Shown here: one piece after another, positions 18,690 to 32,044 of the stretch
Layout: each line of letters starts with the position of its first letter
Position numbering within the stretch: the stretch's first letter is position 1
Source of the DNA: Diorhabda sublineata
Lineage: Eukaryota > Arthropoda > Insecta > Coleoptera > Chrysomelidae
Length of the DNA: 64,000 bases
Direction of reading: 5' to 3'
Assembly: GCF_026230105.1 (NCBI RefSeq)
Contig: NC_079483.1
Span: 3,899,312-3,963,311, forward strand
Notes under the pieces: model-generated
Seen by the model: only the letters and a program-made list of their open reading frames with translations
Told to the model about the DNA's origin: nothing
The model's database searches: none
Translations under genes and position numbers: made by a program

Positions 18690-18960
18690 TTCTTTGGGTG
18701 CCATCTCCATTTAATGAAGGTTGGCAACAATTTCAGAATACTTATTTCGGTCATAAGTGGTGCGAATTAAAGATGATGTGCTCATCCTAGTCCAATCGCG
18801 TATGCTTTTTAACCATGAATGTTTTCTGCGACCAGATCCACGTTTTCCTTCGATTTTTCCATCTATTATTAATTTCAGTAATAATGACAAAAAATTACAC
18901 CAGTCTATCGACTGAATACCCTGACTGAATGCTTTGTCGTACATGTAAGGGTAATTTCTG
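18690..18960 (-). pseudogene. RTE/jockey-like endonuclease-RT, 3' end fragment
   Basis: The minus-strand frame reads IIDGKIEGKRGSGRRKHSW, then LKSIRDWTRMS and ends IVANLH. This is the conserved C-terminal tail of insect endonuclease-reverse transcriptases (GKIEGKRGxGRRxxSWLxNIRxW). A second copy of the same family lies at about 56.4-57.1 kb. Confidence 0.6.
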
Positions 18961-20885
18961 GAAATGTGATCTAAGCTATGCTATCATCAGAGAACGCTTG
19001 GATTGCAACAAGCGTATTCATGGCGAAAGTACTGAAAGAACTGCGTATTGAATAAATAAAATAAAGAGCAGAAAAATGAAAATGAATGCAGAAATTAACA
19101 AAAGAGCCGTACAACTAAATCATACCTATCAGGAAGTAATGCCTGATGACGGTTTCCTAGGGCAAGCAGAGATAGAAACAGAGGAGGTTTTTTAATCGGT
19201 ATTTCCGACATACCAAGTCCAAGTGTTACCCAAGACTATGCTTTACTCAACCCCTATAGATACATATACACATTAATCGCCTTCCAAAATGTACCCCTCA
19301 AATAGAGGTGCATTCCGGGATGACCTTCATAACACCCACTTATCTCATCCGTTGAGGTCCTTAGTCTTCTTTATTCGTATCTTTTCATCCTACTTCCATA
19401 GGTTTAGTTGTAATATTCACCTATCCTCTTTTTTTTTCATCGTAGTGTTAAGAACTTCACTCCCTTCTTTTTCTGTTCTAACGTTAGATGTGTGTTCTTG
19501 GTAGCCTTCAAAAATAAATACTATTGCAAATCGAAGCGATTTTAAAGGGTGAACCAATTTTTGGAAGTTACCCCTACTGAAGTTCCTTCTAATCTTCACA
19601 AGTTAAGCGTCTAATATGTAGTTTCTCTTCTGTCTCTATGGCTATTTTCTCGGTCTTTTCTGTTTAGTGTAGTTTCTCAACTCTTTTAACTTGAGTTTTG
19701 TGTGACAACCACTAGTTAATCATTAAGTTTGGTTTTACCAATCAATGAAACAGAATCCATTGTATGAAAAACATTTATGCCAGTAACTAAATTCAATATT
19801 TATCTAGAACTCCAACAAGAAGTACGTATTTTGGAAGAAAGATGTGAAGGAAAAGCAGATAGATTATTTTGAAGATCAGCTCCTTTTGAGAATTAAATAT
19901 ATTTTAAGTCTAAGTCTAAGTCTACACATTTCAAAATTTTAATCTGATAGATAAAAACTATATTCATTTTCAAAGGTATTGTACTGAAATCCATCTTTTT
20001 GTCAAAAATATTTCTAATTATGTTATCATTATCATCATTCGTGGGTATTATTTACCTTACTCACTAAGGGATTATCTATAAGCTATTTTTCAGTGTTATA
20101 CGTCAAATTCTGGTTATCTTTGAAATATCTAAAAATATGTAGAAGTTTATTTCGGATTTTAAATTTGTGACAGTTCGAACCTATCTAACCAATTTGAATT
20201 AATTTTTGCGGCTAATTAATTTTTACTTACTTTCCAAAATAACGTGAAATTGGTTGATGTGTAGGCATTAATAAGACATTGAACTTCATAACAAATCGGT
20301 AGTTTGAATCCAGATAACGAAATTATGGAATTTCAATCAATTGTTTCAAGAGAATCTTTAAATTATTCAAAACCTTCTGATAAATATTCATATCAAATTA
20401 GTCATTTTGCTAAAAACGTAATAAATATTCAAATATATGGAAATTACACTATTCCAAAAATAACCTTCTAAATTAAATTTATTTCATCTAACACATGACC
20501 AGAAACTGATTAAAACTATTAAATAGTGTTTTGTTTGGCTATCTAATATCCGGCTGTTTGTAGTTATGAAATATATTTGAATGCCAATGTGATAAAATTG
20601 TGTAATTCTCATTATTTTTTCACAAATAGTAATAAGAATGCATCAGATAAGTATACAGAGTGTCTAGATGAAAACATCTATGCTTTTAAAACTTACCCAA
20701 GTGAATATTTGTTTATAATGTCCAACGTATAGTATAGTCAGATCAATATTGTTTCCATTTTTTTATACAAAAATTGTGTCGCGATGGTGATAGTTTTTTG
20801 AAAAATACCTCTGTATTAGAAATTACACAATCTATACAGCATATGTTTCAAATTTGAAGACGCCACGTCGTTTAGTATTTGTTTG
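18961..20885. other. Spacer without recognisable feature
   Basis: AT-rich, only short frames, none resembling a known family on either strand. A short tandem AAGTCT run lies near 19908-19923. Confidence 0.45.
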
Positions 20886-20889
20886 GCAG

Positions 20890-21360
20890 CAATCAGTAGT
20901 GAACGTTATCAGTGGTCATCGTTATGTGATACAATACTTATATTTAAAAGGCATTATCCCAACTAATATTAAAGTTGAACTAGATTCTACTCTGCGCGAG
21001 ACTGCTCCTGCAGAGTTTAAATAATGCCGTACGACCTGCGAACACCGCCATTGTAGTTGTCGATCAAATGAGGTGAAGACTCCAGAAATCCACAAAGAGG
21101 TACTGGATGATCATGGACTGAAAATGAGCGAGCTAGCAGACATAGTAGGCAATTCAAAAAATGCGGTACATCGCATATTAACTGAAAGTTTGGACATGAG
21201 AAAGCTGTGCGCAAGATGGGTGCCGCGTTTGATCACGTACAATTTAAAAATTCTACATAGGGCACATAGATTTTCATCAAAGAATTCCCTTATTGCTGAG
21301 GTTCACAAAATAGGAATGCTATTTTCACAAGGTTACAGTGATAATTGCAATGCTAAAATC
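20890..21360 (+). pseudogene. Mariner-type transposase N-terminal fragment
   Basis: The translation shows a helix-turn-helix-like start (RYVIQYLYLKGIIPTNIK, about 20920-20970) and then, in another frame, LDDHGLKMSELADIVGNSKN and LTESLDMRKLCARWVPRL (21100-21230). The latter two are diagnostic of mariner transposases. The catalytic core is missing and the frames are broken. Confidence 0.7.
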
Positions 21361-21829
21361 TAAAATTGCTTAGCACGCTAACGAAATATCAAAAGGGAAT
21401 AATGACTAACCGTTAACTCAAGAGAATCCGCAGTGTTCGTTAGTTGACTGCATTAGATGTCAAACTGTCAATTATTCATTAATAAATCACTTAATATCGT
21501 CTCTCGCCGCCTCATTTCGCAATGTACTTCCTGCTTTTTGTTTGTAACGTCATCTGTGGCTTCAAAGTCAACTATTAAGACCTCAATATATAATATACAG
21601 AGAGAGTTGTATGTATGGAACGCCTTAATTAGCAACTTTGCTATTTCAAATGGATCACCCTATATATTTTTTCGCTTCTAAATCATTGAGAAATACTTAT
21701 TATAGCTACATCTCTGCCGAAGTTGAAATAATATATTTAGGTGGGTATGACTGCTAGAATAACAAATTTGACGTTTCAATAAATTATTATTGTTGTTAAG
21801 TTTATTGAAAAAGAGCGAATTGATATTTT

Positions 21830-22780
21830 ATTATATTAGAATATGGTGATAGGCGTACAAGTCAACAAGAAACTTGTAATATCTTTAATGATTCATATCC
21901 TAACCGAAATCCTACAACAAGATCTACTCTAAGCAAATTAGTAAACAAGTTTAACGAAACTGATTCAGTAAAAGATTTATTCAAATCAGGGCGCAGAAAA
22001 ACTGCATTAACTGGAAACAAATCTTGTTTGTGTCCTGTTAGAAGACGATATACACTTGAGTACTAGACAAATATCCAAGGAACTTGATATATCGCTAACA
22101 TCCGTAATGACAACATCCATATAAAGTAAAATTGAGCCAAGAGTTTTCAGAAGATGATGGAAAAATGTAACAATCAGAACGATCCAAATTTTTTAAGTAA
22201 TGTTGTTTTGCGATGAGGCCACTTTTTGTATTAATGGAAACGTAAATCGGCATAATTGTAGATACTGGTCACGTAACAATCCTCGTTGGATACGTGATTC
22301 CCACACCAAATATCCCGAAAAATAGGACTGAAATAATTGGCCACTTTTTCATTGAGGGTAACTTAGATCGTCCGGCGTATTTAGATTGATTGTAAAATAG
22401 TGTCATACCTCAGTTGGATCAGATATTTCCAAATCCAAGTAAGTATTTTGAGTTACATCTATAAAAACTTCATTATTAGAAATTTTCAGACAATAACAAT
22501 ATCCCAAACAATATTTTGCTACAATAAGATGGTGCCACAACTCCCTGCATGTGTGGTGAGACAATACCTGATGAAAAAGGTTTTATCGAATGACCCCCGC
22601 GATCACCCGACATGAATTCTTTAAACTATTTCCTATGAGGTCACTTAAAAAACATAGTTTATAAAACAAAACCTGCCAATATTCAGGAATTAAAAGATGG
22701 GATTACCAAAGGATAAGAAGAATTCACCAGTCAGGGATATTGCAAAATGTATTGCAATTATAAAAATCGCATGGCTTGTT
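21830..22780 (+). pseudogene. Tc1/mariner-superfamily transposase remnant
   Basis: Fragments in order over several frames: YGDRRTSQQETCNIFNDSYP with NKFNETDSVKDL and SGRRKTA (DNA-binding part), a catalytic-region stretch CDEATFCINGNVNRHN, IGHFFIEGNL, and a late QDGA/VVRQYL-like segment followed by SPDMNSL-like residues near 22600. Many frameshifts and stops. The order and wording fit a common insect DDE transposase of the Tc1/mariner superfamily; the subfamily is not resolved. Confidence 0.55.
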
Positions 22781-22784
22781 GTAT

Positions 22785-24145
22785 TGAAGTAAATGGACAA
22801 CATTTTAAGCATCTGCTGTAATCGCCTTTACGCTCTTTCCTAAAATTCGTAATTTTCTACTTCACAAATTAGGATCTACTTCTAGCATGACACAAACACT
22901 TAAAAGTTTTGTGATCAGTTGTAGTTTTTCTACGCCATGATTTGGACAAATTTTTTACTGCACCAGTTTCGTTAAACTTTTTACTAACTTCCTGGCACTA
23001 GACCTTGTTACAAGATTTGTATTAGCACATAAATTATTAAAGAATATTCAAATTAAACGAGTTCATTCAATCGTAGCCATCTAAATGTACAATATTTATT
23101 GTAACTTGATTAGTATACCTTAAGGATTCCTAAAAACACAAAATATATTGGGTGATCCATTTTTTTTTAAATTTTCACTTATAACGTCGGGTATTGAGTT
23201 TTTTATTGATAGATCTTATAACACAATATTATGGAATTTAAATATTTTTTCGTGCGGTAACGCACGGGTGTCTACTAAAATCAAACTTACAACACCACAT
23301 TTTCACTACATCATATGGTAGTGCAGATTCTCTTATTGTGCCCATCAAATCCTTTTGAATTTGCATTGAGGTGAACTCTTTCAAGTGCTACTATTTAATC
23401 ACTGCGCAGTGCTCAACACTATATAATATTTTAATACCACTAAGATCTAACTCTTTCGAATTCTGACTATTTCTGTAGGCACGCCCCTACAACTTCTTAC
23501 TTGTTAGTATCTAGCGTGAATTTATATAAGTATAATACGTTACAATGTGACGTGATGATTAAAATGATTATTTATATTTATAATTGGTGCATTGGCTAAG
23601 TAGGGGTTGTATAGCATTAACATGAAAGCACTCTTTATAGTGATCTAGACTATAATCAAACAATAATTACGGTAGTACTTGACAAAATATTATCAAAAAT
23701 AGATAAAAATGAAATTTCATTGTTTCCAGAATAATGAGTTTTACAATTTTTGGTGTAAATAGTATAGATTCCAAGATAAATTTAATATAATGTAACCTGC
23801 TATTAATATTTATTGGCGGTATTACAATTATATAAACACGTTATCTGCCCTTGTAATGATAAGATATTTGTGAGAATATTATTAAAAAAACCATCGCTAA
23901 ATATAAGTACTAAAACAAAATGATAAGAAGTGAAATATCAGAAGATACAAATTCAAACAATTATTATGAATAAGGAAGAAACTGGATTCCTATCTGCTGT
24001 AATCTTAAATTCCTCAGCTAGATCCACTTTTTAAGGAAAAGGTATTTTAGACTAGGGTAGAAGCCTTTGAAAATGAGAAAAAGTGAATAAAAATAATGGT
24101 AGAGTGAAACTTATTAGGAAAGGAGGCGATTATAATAGAAATAAG
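22785..24145. other. Spacer without recognisable feature
   Basis: AT-rich sequence. Short frames only, with no exon, RNA gene or transposon domain recognised. Confidence 0.45.
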
Positions 24146-24147
24146 AG

Positions 24148-25490
24148 AATCTGAGGTCAGGAAGGGGAAAGGGGTGAGTTTTTAAGGGTAAAAGCGGTTT
24201 ATTTAGATTTCCAGCAAAACTACAATTTTTATGGAAAAAAGCTTAACGGTGAAGTTGTGGATAATAAGAAGTTCTACAATTTTTGTATTCATACTATTTT
24301 CACATAACCTCAAAATTTATGTTAAAAATTCAAAAACCTAACCTAACCAAGTTACTATTTTTTTATTCTTATCTTTCACAAAAAAATTTTTTTAACGAAA
24401 ACTTACCTTTTTATGTCTCGTATATACTGTAATTTACTTTATTTTGAATATTTATTTTCCATACTTTTTTTACGTAACCTCAAAATTTATGTTAAAAATT
24501 CAAAAAACCAAGTTTCTATTTTTTTATTTTTATCTTTCAAAAAAACATTTTTTTAACGAAAACTCACCTTTCTATGTGCCATATATACTGTAATTTACTT
24601 GATTTGAAATAATTATCACTTTTTATTTTGACATAATATCGAAAAAACACCCTAATTTTCAATCGAAAATTCTCCCGTTAAAATATCATCATTTTCTAAG
24701 AGGACCGCGTTATTTGTTTGTTGAAATCTCTTTTTGATGGTACAAAAAAATATTAGCAATTCCATGGCAAACTTTGTTAGAAAAAGTGAAAAAGCTATAA
24801 AATCGCATCCGAAAATTTTTTTAATCACTATGTAAAATTTTTAGATATTCATTAAAATACTACACTCCAATTATTTATGTTTATTAATGTAACATGGAAT
24901 CTGACGTTTTTTGTGTAATTAGGATGTAAAATTTTAATAAACATTTAATATTTATAAAATGATTTAAGAAAATTTTCGGAAACTAGTTTTTTGGCCTTTT
25001 ATGAGAAAATTTACAATAGTAATGACAATATTTTTTATATTTTTTACACCGTCAGGAAGTAGAAATTACAACGAAATTAAAACTTATGGACTTACGAAAA
25101 AGCTGATATTTTGACGGGAGAATTTTCGTTTTGAATATTAGGGTGCTTTTTCGTTAACAACTCAAAATAATGAGGTAAAATAAATATTTCAAATCAAATT
25201 GATTTCAGGATGTTTCGGTCATTAAAAGGTAAGTTTCCACCAAATTTCGTGTAAAACCATTTTTTTGTCAAAAATAACAAAATATATAAACAAAAACTTA
25301 GTTTTTTGAATTTTTACAAAAATGTTGATGTTATGTGGGAAAAATTTTTTCACAAAAGTTGTAGATCTTTTTATTATCTACAATTTTGTTATCTAGCTTT
25401 TTCCATAAGATTTGTAGTTTTACGGAAATCAAGATAAACTGTTTTTTGCCCTTACAAACTAACCCTCTTCTTCTTCTCGATCTCAGATCG
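24148..25490. mobile_element. Foldback element with long inverted repeats
   Basis: Left arm about 24148-24690 mirrors right arm about 25090-25490. Shared stretches include AAACTACAA, TATGGAAAAA, CACCCTAAT and GAAAATTCTCCCGT, in opposite orientation. The left arm holds an internal duplication: ACCTCAAAATTTATGTTAAA occurs at about 24306 and again about 24478, so a block of about 172 bp is tandemly repeated. The loop (24690-25090) is AT-rich. No coding capacity; probably a non-autonomous DNA transposon. Confidence 0.65.
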
Positions 25491-25969
25491 CCCGTAAAAT
25501 ATTTTTCCTTCCATTTTCATTATAATTTCTTTTTTTTATTATTCTTATTTTTGTTTGGTAAAAAAAATTATCAGAACTTTTGAAAACACTCAAACTCTAG
25601 ACCTGCTTGATTAAAGACCAACTTCTAACAACAACAATAAAGTGAATTAGATCCCAAAATGTCACACAGCGCTATTACAAACATAATTAAAATACATTTA
25701 CAAAGAATTTAATCATACAAAGTCATGATTTAACAGATTTTAGAAAAAGGAGACGAGAAAATTGCTGGTTAAAAATGAGAGCTTCCTAAATGTTTAATGT
25801 GCCATGAATCATCGGCTTTTCTTCATTGGAAAAATGTTAACACAGCATACTTTTACAAATTATGTAACAAATTATTGTCGAACTTCCTTTAAAATGCTAA
25901 AAACTGAGATAATAAGCGATATCATTGAAAAAGTTCACCAAATAGTACTGGTATCAGCAGTAGACGCAA

Positions 25970-26600
25970 CCTAGACCCACAACTATACACCTGAAACTAG
26001 TTGTGTTCATCGACTATCTCCAAAAAAGTACAATAGGAGTGTATTGTTGATTGATGTGCTAATATGAAAAATTTTAAAAAAGCAGCTCTATTTTAAGAAA
26101 AAAAGCTCATCCATCAGAAAATCGCTTCTCTTCACACTTCGGGGATCCCATGGATAAGATTTACGAGTTTCACTTTGAATTGGTTGACCACCCTCTATAT
26201 TTAACAAATCTGGCCACTAGAGAGTTTCTCCTATTTCCTAACCTCAAAATTTCACGCACAGGAGAGAAATTGTCATTAGACTGGAAGGTTATCCCATAAT
26301 TAAATTAGAGGAAGGTTAAGATAAAATATTATCACAAATCCTGGAACAATTGATTGACGGACTTATTATAAATTTTCGACAGACATCTTTCAATATGGCA
26401 GTTGAATAAATATACAATCGGCTTAATACGGGGTACCAAGACAGACAGACACATCAATTGAAGAATAGTCTGTATAATTGGGAGAAATTGGGTCGAGATT
26501 ATTCAAAATCCTGAAGGTTCTTATGTACCAGAAAACGTGAAATTTGATATTAAGTGTCTTAGATAATCATCATATTTCACGCGAATTTGCAGCGGATACA
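25970..26600 (+). pseudogene. Mariner-like transposase remnant (copy 1)
   Basis: Across broken frames the plus strand shows PMDKIYEFHFELVDHPLYLT and then FLLFPNLK (26145-26250). These correspond to the mariner region around the last catalytic Asp (HPPYSPDLAPSDFHLF), with the motif largely destroyed. A weaker tail continues to about 26.6 kb. Confidence 0.55.
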
Positions 26601-27289
26601 TACTTCAACGGTCGATACCATGTCTTCTGAAAGGCAATAAGTACCATTCATAAAAAATTCAGTAACATAATTGACTCAAAAATTAATATCCCGATTGCCG
26701 TAAGCCGTTTTATGATATTTTGGCCAATTAATGCAACCGTAATCCACAGTTTATTAAACAAATTATGCTCTTGGATTAAGCCACATTTTTTTGTGAATGG
26801 CTCGGTTAATCGTGGTAATTGTATATACTGAAGTAAAGATAACCTTCACCAAATGATTTAAGAACATACCCAACAACAATGTCGTACCTTTATCACCCTA
26901 CTAAGCCGTTGTGTTCTTCTATCGTCACCTCATTCTAAACGAGGTATTAGAAGACCCTTATTTCAATTTGAAAAAATTAACGAGAACGTTTTATCATTTG
27001 AAAAAAAAACAATCTATTTTGTCAGAAATAAACTGTTGCCAGAACAAAGAATTTGTTGAAATTTTTCCTTTCAAAGGCAATACGACAATAAAAATAAAAA
27101 ATAAGTGAGACACCATATACAGAGACTCTGCACCATTATTTAAGACCGTAAATTTTGAGCATATGAACTCAAACAAGGCTTGATTAACAACGATCATGCA
27201 ATACTACCAAAATCAGAGATAACCAATTGGTTATCCCTTGATTGATGTCAAATAGTACTGAAAGATCGTCGGATTGAGGTTACAAATTT

Positions 27290-27600
27290 AGCTTGCGAAC
27301 CTAGATCCACCACTATACGTCTGAAACGAGTTGTGTTCATCTTCAAAAAGGCGCAACAAGACATTGTCATGAATCATTCCAATTTCAAAAAAACAGCCCC
27401 ATTTGAGGAAAAAAATTGCATATCCTTTCCACACTTCAGTGATCCCATGGATAAAATTTACGAAATTAATTTTGAATAGTTTGATTACCTACTTTTTTCA
27501 CCACATCTGACCCCTAGCGACCTTTCCTGTTTCCTAGCATCAACGTTTCACGTATGAAAGAGGAATTCTGATTAAACTGGGACGTTATCCATTACGTAAA
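27290..27600 (+). pseudogene. Mariner-like transposase remnant (copy 2)
   Basis: A second copy of the repeat at 25970: the nucleotide stretch from CCTAGA through CTATAC to GAGTTGTGTTCATC and the later GATCCCATGGATAA recur. Translation shows PMDKIYEINFE followed by FSPHLTPSDL, the decayed SPDLAPSDF motif of mariner. Confidence 0.55.
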
Positions 27601-27950
27601 CGCCTATTTTAACCCGGCATTAGACAGGTGGGATGACAAACCCCAGAGCTTGAAGAATGCTGAAAAATTATTCAAATTGACCGCCAAATGCCGGTAGCGC
27701 CTCAGTACCTTCAAACTAAGTATTCCTCTACACGTGGTTGTTGAAAACATAGTTCCAGCATAGACACAATGCGAATAGAACCGTTTCAAATTTGCTTGGG
27801 GTTTCTCACACTCCAACTGTCCAAACTCGAAACTTTTTTTGAGCATTTTTGTTTTGATTTTGTGACATCGTTTCTACAGGTAGGTTCTTCATTTTTATCT
27901 ATACTATGGTTATTATTTGTGAATTATCTCTTGTATTATCTCGTGTATTG

Positions 27951-28272
27951 ATGGGAGATTACGAAGAAGAGCAAAAACGTCTCCAAAAACTATAGCAAGA
28001 TGCAGAAAATGATGAAAACTTTATTGATGAGGATGATTCCGAAGAAGAGGACGAAATAGACAATGTCACCGTGTGTAATGATTACCCTGATTTAAAACAG
28101 GATGACGAAGAAGAAAACCCATAAATGCAGGAGGTAGATGAACAACAAAATGTCGCAGACCCGGTTGAAATCCATAATTTTTTTGGAAAAAATGGAATGA
28201 CATGGTTTGAGGAATATAACATAAGAAACGTAAGAACCAGGTCCGAAATTTACAAAATTACAAAAGGTGGCA
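27951..28272 (+). pseudogene. piggyBac-like transposase N-terminal fragment
   Basis: A single plus-strand frame with two internal stops runs from an acidic N-terminus (EDDSEEEDEIDN) to NFFGKNGMTWFEEYNIRNVR. The acidic leader followed by a GKDG-x-x-W motif and an Arg-Thr-Arg sequence is the usual start of piggyBac-type transposases. The catalytic domain does not follow. Confidence 0.55.
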
Positions 28273-28299
28273 AATATTAATAGAAGAGTTAATAAGATT

Positions 28300-30755
28300 A
28301 GAGATTCGCTGGACTAAGTGTAGTATTTAATAGGTAAATATGTTGAAAAATAGAAATGATTATGTTCCATTTTTTTTTCAAACAAACCTCGTATGACTGT
28401 GTCTGAGGCCACTGGGAGGTTTTAATGAAATATCCAACAGTTGATAATAAAAAATTCTTCAATTTTGTACCATTTTGTGGGAAATACTTCATAAATAATC
28501 AATCACGATAAGTGGCTGTCACAAAAGATCAGTAACCAACTCTAATAATGCTAATTAATACCAATGACTCATTTTTATCTTTAAATATAGTGATAAATGG
28601 AGATCAAGAGACATACCTTTGAAATTAAATTACACCGATCGACAAACTTAACCCGTCTCCATACCACCACAACACTTTACTTCGAAATGATTATTATATA
28701 AATATAACATAATATATTTGAATGTAATTGAATTATCTGATTCAATTGATTACTTTAAATTAAGAGATATGATAATAATACTTTTAAGTAGCATTCCAAT
28801 GTTCCATCTCAGATTTAAAGTAAACTAATATTGATACAAATGTTGTAATTTTATTATCAAAAAATGACGTAGCATAATTCTTGAACAATTTTATATGTAG
28901 GCTGACATCACAGAAACATGTAATTGAATTGTTTTTACGTTAAACGGTGTGATATTTATTTTTGAAAAGTATACTTTGCACCATTACATAATTATTTCTA
29001 GTAAATACCATATCTTATCATATTATTTTTGCCGTGAAATTATAAGTCTATCATTGAATTTTGCTAATAAATCAACTAATTTTAGGTCTCTTTCAATTGT
29101 TATTGGCTTTATTAATAGATAATACCCTTGACGTTTCGACCTTATATCAGTCTTTATTGAAAATATAATCTGACATTGACAGATAATCTCCCGTATGAAT
29201 ATCAAAATAAAATTTATTTCCACCAAACTGAAAGATTTTTCATACCCTGTTGTCATATCATACTTAAAAATCATCTTGATTCAAATTATTCACAGTTATT
29301 TTAGGTCTTTTTTGTCAATGTCGACAAAAAGGTCTTTAGAGGAGAGGTAATTCGATATTCATAGAGGCGTTAGCCAGGAAAGTAGTTGTTGTCTCCTTTG
29401 AAGAACGGTAGAATATATTTTCGAAATATTAAATTTCGAAATTATTCCAGAGGTTAATAGTAAGAATCGTTTATTTTGATACATTTTACACACCTCATTT
29501 ACTATCTGAATCCATGTTATCGGCGACTATAGATTTAACTACATGAAACAAATATCAACGCTCTTTGACATTGTCTAAGTTCGGATCTCTGTCCGGGCTA
29601 ACCACTCTGATGAGACGTAATAACGTCGAAACTAGTCAGTGATTACAAACCCCTCCCTGCAGCTGCGAGCGATTGGGGATGTTAATATCGACAATAAGGT
29701 CGGTTGTTTTGTTTTTTCCTTTAAAGAGCAGTAGAATATATAGAAAATAAGCATGCAATATGCTTTTAGCATAAAATTCGCTTTTTATTCATAATTTATT
29801 TTTGTTATTAGTACAACTATTTCAATATTATACATTACATTATTAACATTACCAATAAGGTATTTGGTATAGTGTTCATAACTTCAGAATGCTCACAGAT
29901 TGAAATTCTTCGTCATTTTAACAATAAATGGCATATTTCAAGAATGGCAAAACCTAATTACATGAAATCTAAGCTTACCTAATTTTCCATGTATAATTTG
30001 AAAATGGGATCAAATATAGAAATCATAAGTTTGATTTATTCAACAACTTATGGGACATACTCTATAGGTGGAAATAATTTCAGACGTAAATATGACTACG
30101 AGAAAAAATGTTTCTAAATTTTGAATTGTATACGTGAATAACTCTGTATAATAAGAGACATTTTATTTTTTTTGTTGTTCGCATTGACGATCACAAAATG
30201 AATCCTTAAAAAAATTCCAGATTTTCATTGATAAACTTTTGTAAAAGTGATTTTATTATCAGTTTTTGCTAAATTGCCAAAAATATACTTAAAACACATA
30301 TATTGGACAATCCCCATACAAAAAAACTTATTTCATCTTTGGGTACATATTAAGCTTTACCATAATTTTTTACGAGTAGAAATAATTGAGGAAACCAGAG
30401 ATATAGTTATTTATGCTGTGAGTAAACTAATACTTTTTTCCCCAGTAGGACGGTTTTACGGCAATTCCTACGAGTAAAAAAAGTTATTTTACTCACAAAT
30501 TTTATACAAAAAATTTTCTACGTTCGTAGACTTGAAAAAAATCGACAAAACTTTTATCAATTTTTATTTTGTAATAGTAATATTAAAAGTACAACTGTGA
30601 GCATTATTAATTTGAAGTGAAGACGAAGTTATTCACTATTGGTACTTAAATAGACAACATTTAACGAGTTCAAAGAAATAACATCTTATATAGCTGTATT
30701 AGTACTTATTGGATTGTTGTTAGGATCGTGAACATTTACAATATTGCTTAAAGTC
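28300..30755. other. Spacer with a weak direct repeat
   Basis: No gene recognised. A block beginning TCGACAAAAAGGTC (about 29326) and ending GGTAGAATATAT (about 29416) recurs in part at about 29690-29740. The phrase CTTGACGTTTCGACC (29128) and AACGTCGAAAC (about 29621) are reminiscent of Penelope-type terminal regions but are too short to assign. Confidence 0.35.
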
Positions 30756-30758
30756 GAA

Positions 30759-31010
30759 CTAGTTGTTCCCGTAAAAAATTTTCACTGCGAAATCCATTTT
30801 GTTTTTTATTGAGTCGTGTACGTAATCCTCCGCAACAGTGTTGGATTTCCACCCACTGTGTTTCTTTAGTTGAATTATATCACCACCGGAATCCACTAAA
30901 AGAGCATCGAAATGTTTGCCCAGTGTGACCAGATAAGCGAGGGAATTTTTGAAAAGGTATTGATACCCACACCTTGGATTTTGCATTTTCCATTTCTATA
31001 CTGCAAAAAT
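30759..31010 (-). pseudogene. Crypton-like tyrosine recombinase C-terminal fragment
   Basis: The minus-strand frame contains LLVDSGGDIIQLKKHSGWKS followed by TVAEDYVHDSIKNKM. This matches the C-terminal part of Crypton/eukaryotic tyrosine recombinases (LLVDAGGDI-x-x-LKRHGGWKS-x-x-VAEGY), where the conserved His-Gly-Gly-Trp region precedes the catalytic Tyr. Here HGGW is HSGW. Upstream (31010-31560) scattered minus-strand residues may belong to the same element, but stops interrupt them. Inactive. Confidence 0.6.
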
Positions 31011-31672
31011 AAATGTTCTGTTTTGACATTTGTGGGTCGTCGGTTTTTATATTTCTTATTATTTACCAAGTTCTAAATATTGTCAGATATTTCACCAATA
31101 ACAGTAAATCGACGTTTTTATATCAGGTGTTGTGATAATTAAAGCAGTTTCAGTATTATTAAATTTAATATTTCAGTATTATTAAAGCATAATGATCGTC
31201 TACAGCTTGCAAAAGAAACTTATTAATTTCTTCATGGGCAGATGTTTTAGATTTTTTGGGTCTCAATTTGAGCTGCAAAAGATACTTGTGGGATATTTTC
31301 TCCGATTAAACTGCAGGGCTCACTGCAGGGATTTTTTAAAAGATTAAAAATTCTTCCTTATTCATGTTTGAATCTGTTTGCCTAAATCGTAAGTATTCTT
31401 CTCCAATTTTAGAAAGGTCATCGCATGGTTATCCACTTAGAAACGTGGAGCACAGCCTTTACCTACCCAATCCACGTTAAGAATTAGTTGAGGGCTAATG
31501 TTGTACAATGCAAAAAAATGCACAATCACTTGCCATTCGAAATCAAATCGATATCATCTTTTCCCGCATTGCGCAATAATTTGGGGACATATTTACTGGA
31601 AAGTGCCTTCTACTCAGTAAACGACCTCTATTCTAATAATGTTTAATTCCTATTATAACATATATAACCTAA

Positions 31673-31674
<2 letters not shown>

Positions 31675-31722
<48 letters not shown>
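31675..31722. repeat. (TA)24 microsatellite
   Basis: Uninterrupted TA dinucleotide run of 48 nt, flanked on both sides by AACCTA-type sequence (ATAACCTAACC to the left, AACCTATT to the right). Confidence 0.95.
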
Positions 31723-31723
<1 letters not shown>

Positions 31724-31796
31724 CCTATTACTAGTACCTATAATTTAGTTACTCGTTGTGGTAATCTTCTGTATAATGAACTTTTATTTAATTTGT

Positions 31797-31802
31797 TTTA
31801 TT
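31797..31802 (-). terminator. Candidate poly(A) signal of ABCC4-like copy A
   Basis: AATAAA on the minus strand about 240 nt downstream of the stop codon at 32045; a second copy lies at 31788-31783. Either could end the transcript. Confidence 0.35.
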
Positions 31803-32044
31803 CTCATTCAGCTATTTTTGTTTGTTTTTCTGTTTTTACAAACTTTTGTATACAAATGGTGACCATTTTTTGACAATAAAGCATTTCTCTCTGTTTTTTC
31901 AAAAAAATATTGTGAACAAATTTTCTCCAATCTTCGTTGGCACAAATAATGGGAGAAAAGAAATAAAAGTCTGAAGCCTTGAAAATAATTTAATTGAAAT
32001 CCACTCACAAAATATTCGATTAGACTTTTAAATTAATTTCAATT

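Noticed and set aside
29010..29740. Penelope-type terminal sequence suggested by GACGTTTCGAC phrases.
   Set aside because: The phrases are short and no RT or GIY-YIG remnant accompanies them; evidence is insufficient.
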